From the NCBI RefSeq assembly GCF_017916475.1, contig NZ_JAFMTB010000001.1, forward strand, positions 682,001-746,000: a DNA stretch of 64,000 nucleotides. Direction: 5' to 3'. The notes under the pieces are model-generated. The model had not been told where the DNA came from, ran no database searches, and worked only from the letters and a program-made list of their open reading frames with translations. Below, piece by piece: positions 16,961 to 25,855 of this stretch; position 1 is the first letter of the stretch; each line of letters opens with the position of its first letter. The DNA is from Patulibacter sp. SYSU D01012. GTDB lineage: Bacteria; Actinomycetota; Thermoleophilia; Solirubrobacterales; Solirubrobacteraceae. The position numbers were made by a program, and so were the translations under genes.

Positions 16961-18421
16961 TCAGCGCGCGACGCGGGCGCGGCCGTCGAGGAGCAGCTCC
17001 TCGGGCCGCCCGACGACGGTGCCGGCGGGGCCGGTCAGGCGGACGACCAGGTCGGAGGCCCGGCGGCCCGCGGGGACCGGCAGGTACAGGAAGCCGCCCT
17101 CGACGGTCTGCGCCGGGGTGCCGCACGGCGACGCCGGGCCCGCCTGCGGCTCCTGCGCCATGCCGACCACCGACGGCGGCGCGCCCGCCGGGGCGGCCGG
17201 GAGCGTTCGCAGCGGGATGCGCAGCAGGCGCGGGACGGCCCGCACGTCCGGACCGGCCGTCCGCACGCGCGCGAGCGCCTGGCCGTCGGCGCCGAGGGTC
17301 ACGGCCCGCCGGTCCTGCGGGGCGCCGTCGGTGCGCTCCCACGCCGCCGCGCGCCCCCCGCGCAGCTCGCCACCCACCAGCGAGACGGGCCGCCAGCACA
17401 CGTGCACGAAGTCGCGGACGTTGCGGCCGACGATCTCGGTGACGATCGTGCGGGCGCGCTGCATCTTCGTGTCGCAGGTGCCGGTGTCGACCTGCGGCCA
17501 GGTGCAGTCCGGCTGGCCGGGCAGCACGCGGTCGCGGATGCTGGCGGTGCCGACCTGGGTGAGCATCGACCGGTCCAGCTGGGAGTCGCCGACGAGCAGC
17601 ACGTCGCCGGCCGGGAACGGGCGGGACGGCGTGCGCAGCGTGCGGACGGTGGCGTCGCGGTCCGTGCGCTCCAGGCCCAGGAAGGGTCCCAGGTCGCCGG
17701 GCCGGTCGATCTGCGGGCCGCGGCCCAGGCCCACCTCGCGCGCCAGGCCGGGCCGGATGCGGTCCAGGACCGCGCGGACGAACGTCTCGCGGCCGGCGGC
17801 GTTCCAGTGCGTGTCGCTGCGCAGGAACGTCGGCTCGCCGCGCCGCTCGAGCGTCTCCAGGGGGGCCTGGACGTCCAGGCCCCCGGGCGTGCGACGCAGT
17901 CGGTCGTGGATCCGGGCCTCGAGGCGCTGCACGCAGCGCACGGCCTCGTCGTCGAGCCCGCGCAGGTCCTGCGGGTGGGTCGAGATCTTCGACCCGGCGA
18001 CGAGGACGCCGGCGCGGCGGCCGGACGCCACGAGCGTCCGGGCGACGATCTCGGCCGCGTCCGCCGGGTCGGCCGCGGGGCGGAAGTCGGGCGTGCAGGC
18101 CTGCAGCTCGGGCCGGTAGTACAGCCACCCGTCGCGGCCGATGACGACGTCCTGGTTGGGGCTGTCGTGGAACAGGTCGACCGCCAGCCGTCCGCGCGCC
18201 TCGATGGCGTGCTGGCGCAGCGGCAGCCGGTCGACGAGCGCCTTGTCGAGCTGCGCGAACGTCTCCTCGCGCTGCAGCGTGCCGCGGTTGAGGTCGGGCA
18301 GCGGGGTCGGCGGTCGGTTCTCCAGGTTCGACTGGCGGGCGCCCAGCGCCCAGCCCGCGACGGGCAGCAGGAGCAGCAGCACGAGCCAAGCGGCGGGGAG
18401 CAGGCGGAGCGCGCGGCGCAT
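16961..18421 (-). CDS. AlgJ/AlgX-like SGNH-type polysaccharide O-acetyltransferase subunit
   Basis: A 486-residue protein with one N-terminal membrane segment (LLPAAWLVLLLLLPVAGWAL) and a large extracytoplasmic domain. The ENRPPTPLPDL segment just after the anchor, the RDGWLYYRPEL block and the LRSDTHWNAAGRETF motif (Asp-x-His of the SGNH site) are hallmarks of the AlgJ/AlgX/WssH-like DHHW family. LLVGDSQLDRSM carries the candidate nucleophile serine. It would transfer acetyl groups delivered by the MBOAT partner onto a surface polysaccharide. Its start overlaps the MBOAT stop by one base (TGATG), so the two are made together. The last 120 residues are extra and beta-rich. Confidence 0.84.
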   Translation of the reverse strand: MRRALRLLPAAWLVLLLLLPVAGWALGARQSNLENRPPTPLPDLNRGTLQREETFAQLDKALVDRLPLRQHAIEARGRLAVDLFHDSPNQDVVIGRDGWLYYRPELQACTPDFRPAADPADAAEIVARTLVASGRRAGVLVAGSKISTHPQDLRGLDDEAVRCVQRLEARIHDRLRRTPGGLDVQAPLETLERRGEPTFLRSDTHWNAAGRETFVRAVLDRIRPGLAREVGLGRGPQIDRPGDLGPFLGLERTDRDATVRTLRTPSRPFPAGDVLLVGDSQLDRSMLTQVGTASIRDRVLPGQPDCTWPQVDTGTCDTKMQRARTIVTEIVGRNVRDFVHVCWRPVSLVGGELRGGRAAAWERTDGAPQDRRAVTLGADGQALARVRTAGPDVRAVPRLLRIPLRTLPAAPAGAPPSVVGMAQEPQAGPASPCGTPAQTVEGGFLYLPVPAGRRASDLVVRLTGPAGTVVGRPEELLLDGRARVAR

Positions 18422-19857
18422 CAGAACTGGAAGTACAGGAAGGGGGAGTAGTCGCTCGAGAACGCCATGGCGAGCGCGATCGGCAGGACGGCGGCCAGCA
18501 GGGCCACGCGGGCGACGAGGACGCGGCGCCCGGTGCCCTCGACGAGCGTCCGCCCGCCCGAGCGGTGGCCCGGGAGCAGCACGATGCAGGCGCCGACGAG
18601 CAGCGCGGCGAGCGTCTGGTGCCCGAGCGCGACGTCGACGGTGGCGGTGGTCCCGCCGGTGGGCACGAGCATCACCCGGTAGTAGTGGGCGGCCAGGTGG
18701 AGCGACTCGGCGCGGAACAACACCCAGCCGATCAGCACGATCAGCAGCACCGAGGCGCGCCGCAGCCACGGCAGGCGGACGGCGTCGCCCACGCCGTGCC
18801 GCCAGCCCATGCGCCGCTCGATCATCAGCCAGGCGCCGTGGTACAGGCCCCACAGCAGGAACGCCCACCCGGCGCCGTGCCAGATGCCGGTCAGGACGAA
18901 GACGATCAGCAGGTTGCGCTGCGTGGCCGCCGGTCCGCCGCGGCTGCCGCCGAGCGGGATGTACACGTAGTCGCGGAACCAGCGCGACAGCGTGATGTGC
19001 CAGCGGCGCCAGAAGTCGGTGATCGACAGCGACGAGTACGGGCGGTTGAAGTTCTCGGGCAGGCGGAAGCCGAGCATCATGCCGATGCCGATCGCCATGT
19101 CGCTGTAGGCGGAGAAGTCGAAGTACAGCTGCAGCGAGTAGGCGACGGCGCCGAGCCACGCGGACGACGTCGTCAGCGTGCCGTCGGCCGCGGCGGCGAA
19201 CGCGGCGTCGGCGACGGGCGAGATCTGGTCGGCGATCAGCACCTTCTTCGCCAGGCCGTGGGCGAAGCGGATCGCGCCGCCCTGGACCATGTCGATCCGC
19301 GGCCGCGGCTCGCGCAGGTCGTGCTGGATCTCGCGCAGGCGGACGATCGGCCCGGCGATCGAGCGCGGGAAGAGCGACACGAACAGCAGCAGGTCGATCG
19401 GGTCGCGGCGCGCCTCCACGTCGCCGCGCCACACGTCGACGAGGTAGCTGACCTTCTCGAACGTGAAGAACGAGATGCCGATCGGCAGCAGGATCTGCAG
19501 CGTCCCGGGGCTGCCCAGGCCGAGCACGTCGACCAGGCGCGCGACCTGCTCGGACAGGAACCCGGCGTACTTGAACCACGCCAGCAGGCCCAGGTTTTGC
19601 GCCAGGCCGAGCAGCAGCAGCCCGCGCGCCGCCCGGGTCCGGCCCCGCGCCCGCAGGACGGCCATCCCGCGCGCCAGCGCCCAGTCCACGAGCGTCGACG
19701 CCAGGATGACGAGGACGAACTCCTGGACGCCCCAGGCGTAGAACAGCACGCTGGCCGCCAGCAGGACGAACCGTCGCAGCCGCACGGGGGCGGCCCACGT
19801 CGCCAGCAGGACCGCCGGCAGGAAGAGGAAGAGGAACGTCGGTGAGCTGAAGACCAC
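18421..19857 (-). CDS. MBOAT O-acyltransferase (AlgI family)
   Basis: A 478-residue polytopic membrane protein of the AlgI family, which moves acetyl groups across the membrane for O-acetylation of polysaccharides. Diagnostic segments are SPTFLFLFLPAV at the start, PIGISFFTFEKVSYLVDVWRG, LQLYFDFSAYSDMAIGIG, ENFNRPY, FWRRWHITLSRWFRDYVYIPLGG and TGIWHGAGWAFLLWG with the catalytic His. Length and order are typical. The downstream partner overlaps by one base. Both lie downstream of the flippase/glycosyltransferase run at 21245-26758, with two secreted-protein genes between, so they probably modify the product of that run. Confidence 0.93.
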   Translation of the reverse strand: MVFSSPTFLFLFLPAVLLATWAAPVRLRRFVLLAASVLFYAWGVQEFVLVILASTLVDWALARGMAVLRARGRTRAARGLLLLGLAQNLGLLAWFKYAGFLSEQVARLVDVLGLGSPGTLQILLPIGISFFTFEKVSYLVDVWRGDVEARRDPIDLLLFVSLFPRSIAGPIVRLREIQHDLREPRPRIDMVQGGAIRFAHGLAKKVLIADQISPVADAAFAAAADGTLTTSSAWLGAVAYSLQLYFDFSAYSDMAIGIGMMLGFRLPENFNRPYSSLSITDFWRRWHITLSRWFRDYVYIPLGGSRGGPAATQRNLLIVFVLTGIWHGAGWAFLLWGLYHGAWLMIERRMGWRHGVGDAVRLPWLRRASVLLIVLIGWVLFRAESLHLAAHYYRVMLVPTGGTTATVDVALGHQTLAALLVGACIVLLPGHRSGGRTLVEGTGRRVLVARVALLAAVLPIALAMAFSSDYSPFLYFQF

Positions 19858-20015
19858 GGGGCGGACCGTCGCCGCGAGGGGGCCGGGCGGAACGGTCGCG
19901 GCGCGGTGCGCCGACGAGCGACCCTAGCGGCCGAGAGCCGACCAGCGCGCCACCGCGGCGCGGAGCGGGCCTCGACCGGGACGCCGGCGGCGACCCCGAC
20001 GCGCTGCGCGGACGC

Positions 20016-20585
20016 TCAACGGACGCGGAACCGCGCCACGCGGGTGGACATCGCCCGTGCGCCGTTGGCGACGGCGGCACGGACCACGTAGGCGCCGGGG
20101 CGCAGCCCCGTCAGCGGCACGCGGATCGTCGCCCGGGCGCGGCCGCGGACCGTCCGGGAGCGGTCGATCGTCCGGGGGTGGCCGCCCCGCCAGCGGCGAC
20201 CGTCGAACGTCTCCGTCCGGGCACGGCCCCGGACGCGCACCGTCCGGCGCACGTCCACGGCCGCCAGCCACAGCCGCGTCTCCGGGTCGGCCATCCGGAC
20301 CGTGATGCTGCGCGGCGGCGCGGACGACGACCGGCGCCCGAGCACGATCGACGCGGTCGGCGCGGTCGCGTCGACCGTCGGCGGCGCGGGAGCGGCGTCG
20401 GGCGGATCGCCGAGGTCGGGCAGGCCGTCGCCAGCACGGTCGCCGGGAACCGCCGGGCCGGAAGTCGCCGGGACCGGCGACACGGGCGCGGGTCCGGCGG
20501 CCCCGGCGGTCGCGGGCACGGTCACGAGGAGCGCCGTGGCGGCGAGGAGCCCGGCGAGACCGGGCGCGAGGGTCGGGGCGCGCAT
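20016..20585 (-). CDS. Secreted protein, paralogue of the next gene; unknown function
   Basis: A 189-residue protein with a signal peptide (about 28 residues ending near AGAA), a Pro/Ala/Asp-rich linker and a C-terminal beta domain of about 110 residues. It shares a pattern with its right neighbour: VRMADPETRL, RTRTETFDGRRW-type and a final VARFRVR, compared with VRASDPESKL, SETWNGRRW and TARFRLR. The C-terminal domain looks like an immunoglobulin-like fold of the kind seen in actinobacterial secreted proteins. No catalytic motif is visible. It is 39 bases from its paralogue and 158 bases before the MBOAT gene. Confidence 0.72.
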   Translation of the reverse strand: MRAPTLAPGLAGLLAATALLVTVPATAGAAGPAPVSPVPATSGPAVPGDRAGDGLPDLGDPPDAAPAPPTVDATAPTASIVLGRRSSSAPPRSITVRMADPETRLWLAAVDVRRTVRVRGRARTETFDGRRWRGGHPRTIDRSRTVRGRARATIRVPLTGLRPGAYVVRAAVANGARAMSTRVARFRVR

Positions 20586-20624
20586 GGCCGTCAGGGTAGG
20601 GCCCGGACGGCAGGCCCCGCCGGC

Positions 20625-21200
20625 TCAGCGCAGGCGGAAGCGCGCCGTCTTGGTGGTGTCGCGTCCGGTGCGGTTGCTGACGGAGACCGTCAGCCGGTAG
20701 CTGCCCGGCTTCAGCTGCTTGAGCGGCACCTTCACCGCGACCGCGGCCCGGTCGCGCACCTTGAGCGGCACCGCCAGGGCGGTCCGGTCCCAGCGGCGGC
20801 CGTTCCAGGTCTCGGAGCGGGTGCGCGTCCCCGAGCGCACGTCGCGGGTCAGGACGTACCGGCCCGTCCGCAGCTTCGACTCGGGGTCCGACGCCCGGAC
20901 CGTGACGGACTTGGCGGCCGTGACCGTGCGACGGCGCGGCAGCTCGATCCGCACGACGGCCGGCGTGTCGTCCGCGATCGGCGCCTCGTCCGTCCAACGC
21001 AGGGGGTCGTTGGGGTACCGGTCGATGGCGTCGGGGAAGCCGTCGCAGTCGGCGTCGGACGGGCAGCCCGTCGCGCCGGGGATCGGCACGGTGAACCGCG
21101 GGGCCGCGGGCGTCGCCGCCCCGGCGGGCGCCGCGGCGCCGAACGCCGCCGCGACGACGGCGGGAGCGATCACGAGCGAGGCGCGGCGGGCAGGACGCAT
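20625..21200 (-). CDS. Secreted protein with thrombospondin-3-like calcium motif
   Basis: A 191-residue protein with a signal peptide ending at AGA or AAT (about residue 28). Around residues 46-64 it has an Asp-rich motif DADCDGFPDAIDRYPND, which fits the thrombospondin type 3/OmpA-linker calcium repeat. A C-terminal beta domain of about 110 residues, closely parallel to the previous gene, follows. The start is the ATG at 21200; longer frames to 21416 lack a signal peptide at their start. There is no enzyme motif. It may be a secreted or wall-associated binding protein. The tandem arrangement with 20016-20585 indicates gene duplication with loss or gain of the calcium motif. Confidence 0.74.
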   Translation of the reverse strand: MRPARRASLVIAPAVVAAAFGAAAPAGAATPAAPRFTVPIPGATGCPSDADCDGFPDAIDRYPNDPLRWTDEAPIADDTPAVVRIELPRRRTVTAAKSVTVRASDPESKLRTGRYVLTRDVRSGTRTRSETWNGRRWDRTALAVPLKVRDRAAVAVKVPLKQLKPGSYRLTVSVSNRTGRDTTKTARFRLR

Positions 21201-21244
21201 GGCCCCAGGGTAGCTCCGCCGGCCGCCGCGCACGCCCGCTCCGG

Positions 21245-22201
21245 TCACACGGTGGTGCGCAGCCAGGCGACCGTGTCGGCGATGCCCTTGTCGAGCGGGA
21301 TGCGCGCCTCCCAGTCCAGCAGGCGCTTCGCCTTCGAGACGTCGGGCCAGCGGCGCCGCACGTCGACGTCGAACGTCGGCAGGTGCTCGAAGCGCAGCTC
21401 GTCCGTCCGTCCACACTGCTCCCAGATGACGGCGCAGACGTCGGCGACGGTGCGCTCGTCGCCGGCCGAGATGTTGAAGTCCTCGTTCAGGCCCGCCGCG
21501 TGGCCCGTCGCCGTGACGATGCCGTCGGCGATGTCCTGCACGTGGGTCAGGGTGCGGGTCTGGTCGCCCTGGCCGAAGATCGGCAGCGGCGCGCCTTGGG
21601 GCAGCGCCAGCACCTTCTTGATGACGTCGGGGACCATGTGCGCGATGCCCGGCTCGTCCTCGGGCACCTCGCCCGGGCCGTAGGCGTTGAACGGGCGCAC
21701 GATCGTGTAGGGCAGGCCGTGCTCCGCGTGTGCGGCCTTGACCTGGATCTCGCCGGTGAGCTTGGAGAAGCCGTAGGCCGACGTGGGGGCGGGGACCCGC
21801 TCGACGTGCTCCTCCTTCGTGGGGAACTCCGTCGTGTTCTCGAACACCATCGAGCTCGAGACGTACGTGAAGCGCTCGACGCCCGTGGCGATCGCCGCGC
21901 CCATGACGCTGTTGTAGAGCGACGAGTTCACGTCGGTCAGCGTGTACGGCAGCTTGTGGAAGTTGCCGATCCCGCCGACGATCGCGGCCAGGTGGATGAC
22001 GTGCGAGCAGCCCTCCATCGCGCGCTTCGCCTCGTCGCGGTCGCGCAGGTCGCCGCGGTGGATCTCGCAGCCCTCGCGCATCCAGTCGGGCGCGTCGCGC
22101 TGGTCCGACACGCGGACCTCGAAGCGGGGATCGCCGAGGAGCCGGCGGACGACCGCGGTGCCGATCGTGCCGGCACCGCCCGTGACGAGAACGCGAGACA
22201 T
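21245..22201 (-). CDS. NAD-dependent epimerase/dehydratase (extended SDR)
   Basis: A 318-residue extended short-chain dehydrogenase acting on a nucleotide sugar. GGAGTIGTA forms the NAD-binding turn near residue 8; YVSSSMVFEN contains the Ser and SAYGFSKLTGE the Tyr/Lys of the active site; RPFNAYGPGE and FGQGDQTRTLTHVQDIADGI are standard C-terminal motifs. It resembles UDP-glucose epimerase or UDP-glucuronate decarboxylase relatives, but the product is not determinable. It lies 50 bases after the flippase gene in a tight minus-strand operon that also contains a nucleotide-sugar dehydrogenase, so it may act on the uronic acid that enzyme makes. Confidence 0.86.
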   Translation of the reverse strand: MSRVLVTGGAGTIGTAVVRRLLGDPRFEVRVSDQRDAPDWMREGCEIHRGDLRDRDEAKRAMEGCSHVIHLAAIVGGIGNFHKLPYTLTDVNSSLYNSVMGAAIATGVERFTYVSSSMVFENTTEFPTKEEHVERVPAPTSAYGFSKLTGEIQVKAAHAEHGLPYTIVRPFNAYGPGEVPEDEPGIAHMVPDVIKKVLALPQGAPLPIFGQGDQTRTLTHVQDIADGIVTATGHAAGLNEDFNISAGDERTVADVCAVIWEQCGRTDELRFEHLPTFDVDVRRRWPDVSKAKRLLDWEARIPLDKGIADTVAWLRTTV

Positions 22202-22251
22202 TGGCCGGAGGGTATCGGCCGTCGCGGGGCCTTCGCGGCGCGTGCCGGACG

Positions 22252-23526
22252 TCAGCCGCTGCGGCCCGGACGGCGGGGCGCGAGCAGCGCGATCGCGTAC
22301 AGGACGGCCGCGGTGGTCTCGCCCAGGACGGCGGCGCCGGCCGCGCCGCGCGGGCCCCACAGCGACGAGAAGACGGCCGTGGCGGCCAGGCTGAGGACGA
22401 GCACGCCGATGGCGATGGCGATGGCCGGGCGGGCGCGGTGGGCGGCCAGCAGCAGCATCGCGCCGGCCATCGCGCAGAAGGCGCCGGGCAGCGCGAACGC
22501 GTGCAGGCGCAGGACGTGGGCGGCGCCGGGGAAGTCCGGACCGAGGACGTCGACGATCAGCCCGGCGGCGGCCAGGCACGTGACGGCGCCCGCGAGGCCC
22601 AGGCCGGCGGCGAACGCCAGCGTGTTGCGGGCCGTCCGGCGGAACGTCGCGGCGTCCTCGCGGGCGTCGCGGGTCATCATGGCGAAGGCCCCGCTGATCG
22701 CCGTCTGCGCGACGCCGAGCGCGGTGGTGATGACGCGGAACGAGAGCGCGAACTCGGCCGAGCCGGTCTGGTCCAGGATCGCGTCGCTGACGACCTGCCC
22801 CAGGTACGCGTACATCTGCGCGGCGGTGGTGGCGACGGCGAACACGCTCGCGGTGCGCAGCAGCGAGCGCATGACGCGGCGGTCGAAGAGCGGCGCGATC
22901 GGCACGGTGCCGCGGACGGCCCGCGCGCTGACCCAGGCCATCGTGATCGCGAGCGGCAGGTAGACGGCGACGAGCACGGCCGCGGACGCGCCGGCCAGCG
23001 CCAGCCCGATCGTCAGCACGCCCAGCAGCACCTGCCGAGCCCCCTCGATCAGCGCCAGCCGGTGCAGCTGCAGCTCGGCCTGCAGGACGGCGTTCCACGA
23101 GTAGTGCAGCGAGTAGACGACCAGGCCCACGGCGGCGACCGCCGTGCCGGCCAGCAGCGAGGCGGAGAAGCCGGCCAGAGCGCCGTAGACCACCATGCCG
23201 ACGGCGGCCGGCACGACGAGGACCGCCCGCAGCGCGACGAGGGCTCGGTAGCGGGGGACATGGTCGCCGCCGCGGTCGTCCGCCAGCTCGCGGACGGCCA
23301 GGTTGGCGAGCCCCAGGTCGGAGACGATGCCGACGATCGTGATCAGCGAGAGGACGGCGGTGTAGCGGCCGTACTCGTCGCCGAGGGTCCGCGTCAGCAC
23401 GCCGACCGCGGCGACGTTCAGCAGGTTGCCGACGACGAACGCGGCGGCCCGCGAGCCGCCGCCGCCGACGACCGCGCGGATGGCCCGCCGGCGCTCCGCC
23501 CGCTGTGCGTCCTCGGCCGTCGTCAT
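22252..23526 (-). CDS. Wzx-like oligosaccharide flippase
   Basis: A 424-residue polytopic membrane protein of the MOP/polysaccharide-transport superfamily. The first segments read AAAFVVGNLLNVAAVGVLTRTLG followed by YGRYTAVLSLITIVGIVSDLGLANLAVREL, the usual opening of Wzx proteins. About 12 hydrophobic segments can be counted. It would flip lipid-linked repeat units to the outer face. The start is 4 bases from the stop of the upstream glycosyltransferase. It is the first of three flippases in the window. Confidence 0.88.
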   Translation of the reverse strand: MTTAEDAQRAERRRAIRAVVGGGGSRAAAFVVGNLLNVAAVGVLTRTLGDEYGRYTAVLSLITIVGIVSDLGLANLAVRELADDRGGDHVPRYRALVALRAVLVVPAAVGMVVYGALAGFSASLLAGTAVAAVGLVVYSLHYSWNAVLQAELQLHRLALIEGARQVLLGVLTIGLALAGASAAVLVAVYLPLAITMAWVSARAVRGTVPIAPLFDRRVMRSLLRTASVFAVATTAAQMYAYLGQVVSDAILDQTGSAEFALSFRVITTALGVAQTAISGAFAMMTRDAREDAATFRRTARNTLAFAAGLGLAGAVTCLAAAGLIVDVLGPDFPGAAHVLRLHAFALPGAFCAMAGAMLLLAAHRARPAIAIAIGVLVLSLAATAVFSSLWGPRGAAGAAVLGETTAAVLYAIALLAPRRPGRSG

Positions 23527-23529
23527 GGG

Positions 23530-24558
23530 TCAGGCGGCGAGCAGGGCGGTCGCCATGCGCTCCGCGACGCCGTCCCAGCGGGCCCAGGCGCCGTGGCGCT
23601 CGGCCTTCGCGGCCAGGGCCGCGTGCGTCGCCGGCTGCGCGAGCGCCGCCATCGCCTCGCGGATCGCGCGGCCGTCGTGCGGGTCGACGAGCAGGCCGCC
23701 GTCGCCGATCGCGTCGGCCGCGCCGCCGACCGTCGTGCCCAGGCTGGGCACGCCCGCCGTCGCGGCCTCGGCGTACGCGATGCCGAACGGCTCGGTGGTC
23801 GACGGCATGACGAACGCGGTGGCGCCCTCGAACAGCGCCCGCAGCCGCTCGCGGTCGCGCACGCGCCCGTGACCGATCACCCCGGGCACGTCGACCGCGG
23901 GGTGCTCGCCGACCAGGTGCAGCTCGGCGCCAGGGATCGCGAGCTCGCGGAACGCCTCGACGACGCGGCGGCCGTTCTTGCGCTCCCACTCCAGGCCGAC
24001 CCACAGGTAGCGCGGGGGCGCGGGCGGCAGGCGGCGCGGGGTGCAGACGATGTTGGCGCCCATCCCCACGACGACGACCTTCTCGGCGGGCACGCCGAAG
24101 TCGCGGACGACGGAGTCCGCCGCCCAGCGGCTGGCGGTGAAGCAGACGCGCGCTCGGCGGTAGGTCTCGGCGTGCCGCCGCGCCCACCCGGCGCGCAGCC
24201 GCGGCCGCAGGCTCAGCTGGGCGATGGTCATGTCCTCGTACGTCGCGTCCACGCGCGGCAGCCGGTACGTCGCACCCAGCTGCAGGACGACGTCGTCGTC
24301 GAGCGGCAGGCCGCGCAGCGCGCGGCTGCGCAGGGCGACGACGGGCGCGGGCCAGTTGAGCGCGCCCTCCGTCTGCCGCAGCGCCCGGACGCCGAGCGCC
24401 AGGGCTCGCGTGAGCGCCGGGGAGCCGTCGGCGGACGCCCGCCGCGGCCGCCAGCCGAGCGTCTCGAAGCCGCGGCGCAGCGAGTCGGGGGTGCCGGACC
24501 ACGCCCACGGATCGGTGGGCTCGCCGTGCGAGACGATCGCGATCGAGGCGCCCTGCAC
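23530..24558 (-). CDS. Glycosyltransferase family 4
   Basis: A 342-residue GT-B protein from a GTG start one base after the stop of the dehydrogenase gene. It opens SIAIVSHGEPTDPWAWSGTPDSL, as in a known GT4 subgroup, and the donor site is TEPFGIAYAEAATAGVP (E-x7-E). RYLWVGLEWERKNGRRVVEAF forms the first strand and basic site of the C-terminal domain. It is in one operon with the GT26, dehydrogenase, flippase and epimerase genes. The sugar is unknown. Confidence 0.88.
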   Translation of the reverse strand: MQGASIAIVSHGEPTDPWAWSGTPDSLRRGFETLGWRPRRASADGSPALTRALALGVRALRQTEGALNWPAPVVALRSRALRGLPLDDDVVLQLGATYRLPRVDATYEDMTIAQLSLRPRLRAGWARRHAETYRRARVCFTASRWAADSVVRDFGVPAEKVVVVGMGANIVCTPRRLPPAPPRYLWVGLEWERKNGRRVVEAFRELAIPGAELHLVGEHPAVDVPGVIGHGRVRDRERLRALFEGATAFVMPSTTEPFGIAYAEAATAGVPSLGTTVGGAADAIGDGGLLVDPHDGRAIREAMAALAQPATHAALAAKAERHGAWARWDGVAERMATALLAA

Positions 24559-24559
24559 C

Positions 24560-25846
24560 TCAGGCGGCTCCGGCTCCCGCCGGCGCGTGCGCCCCGCGCC
24601 GAGCCAGCTCGGCCGCGACGCCGAAGACGGTCTCCTGCCCGAAGCAGTTCCACGGGTCCGCCAGGACGGCGTTCGGCGCGGCCAGCTCGGCGATCCGCTC
24701 GAGCACCGCGTGGTCCTGCCACGCGGAGTGGTTCGTCGCCAGCACCACGGCCTCGGCGCCCGCGACGGCCTCGTCCAGGGTCAGCGTCGAGGACGGGCTG
24801 AGCGGGTCGTGGCTGGCGACCAGGCCCAGCTCGCGCTCGAGCAGGCGGATGAGCTTGAACGACAGCGAGTCGCGCTCGTCGTCCGTGTCGCCCTTGAACG
24901 CCAGGCCCAGGACGGCGATCTTCCGCCCGCGCAGCGTCTCGCCGGCCAGGCGGCGCTTCAGCCCGTCGACGAGGAACAGCGGGACGGACTCGTTGACGCG
25001 CGAGACGGCGAGCAGCATGCCCGGCGCGGGGGAGCGCTCCTCCGAGAACGTGAAGTCCTTGCGCAGGCAGGTGCCGGCGGTCATGCCGGGCAGCTTCATC
25101 CCGCCGCGCGGGTAGTCCCGGTTGATCAGGTCGATGACCTCGAAGACGTTCGCGCCGTACTGCTCGCACTCCATCATCAGGCGGTTCGGCAGCGCGAACA
25201 TCGTGTACCGCAGGATGTTCGTCCAGATCTTCGCCAGCTCGGCCTCGATGGGCGTCGTCTGGACGACGGGCGCGCCGAGCGCCCGGAACGGCTCCGCCGC
25301 GACCTCGCCGGAGCGTTCGCCGACGCCGCCGACGATGCACGGCAGCGTGCCGATCTCGGAGAAGAACTTCGCCGACGCGATGCGCTCGGGGACGTGGGCG
25401 ACGAAGATGTCGTGGCCCACCTGGAAGCCGCGCTGCATCTCCAGGTAGCCCGCGACGAACTCCGTCGTGCCCGGCGCGATGGTCGAGCGCAGGACGACGC
25501 AGTGTCCCTCGCGCAGGTGCGGCAGCAGGTCGTCCAGCACGCTGCGGATCTGACTGACGTCGATCTCGATGTGGCTGAACGACGGGGTGCCCAGGGTCAG
25601 GACGATGTGGCGGGCGCTCGCGGCCCGGGCCACGTCCGAGGTGACCTCGAACCGGTCGGTGCCGTGCACGCGGGCGAGGACGTCCTCGGCCCCCGGCTCC
25701 TCGAACGGCATGCGGCCGTCCTGGACGGCCTGGACGATCTCTGGCTTCGCGTCGACCCCGATCGTGCGCAGGCCGCTGTCCGCGAAGGCGAGCGCCAGCG
25801 GAAGCCCCACACGACCGATGCCGACGACGGCGACGTCGTGATCCAC
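24560..25846 (-). CDS. Nucleotide-sugar dehydrogenase (UDP-sugar 6-dehydrogenase)
   Basis: A 428-residue full-length NAD-dependent dehydrogenase making a UDP-uronic acid. VVGIGRVGLPLALAFADSG at residues 8-26 binds NAD, STIAPGTTE is the conserved central-loop motif, and C260 in AGTCLRKDF is the catalytic cysteine. GLAFKGDTDDERDS is the C-terminal UDP-binding motif. The cysteine context differs from both the GGSCFPKD of UDP-glucose dehydrogenases and the GGHCIPV of the enzyme at the left edge, so the two dehydrogenases in the window probably use different sugars. The start is the ATG at 25846, 9 bases after the GT26 stop. Confidence 0.9.
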   Translation of the reverse strand: MDHDVAVVGIGRVGLPLALAFADSGLRTIGVDAKPEIVQAVQDGRMPFEEPGAEDVLARVHGTDRFEVTSDVARAASARHIVLTLGTPSFSHIEIDVSQIRSVLDDLLPHLREGHCVVLRSTIAPGTTEFVAGYLEMQRGFQVGHDIFVAHVPERIASAKFFSEIGTLPCIVGGVGERSGEVAAEPFRALGAPVVQTTPIEAELAKIWTNILRYTMFALPNRLMMECEQYGANVFEVIDLINRDYPRGGMKLPGMTAGTCLRKDFTFSEERSPAPGMLLAVSRVNESVPLFLVDGLKRRLAGETLRGRKIAVLGLAFKGDTDDERDSLSFKLIRLLERELGLVASHDPLSPSSTLTLDEAVAGAEAVVLATNHSAWQDHAVLERIAELAAPNAVLADPWNCFGQETVFGVAAELARRGAHAPAGAGAA

Positions 25847-25855
25847 AGGGAGAGG

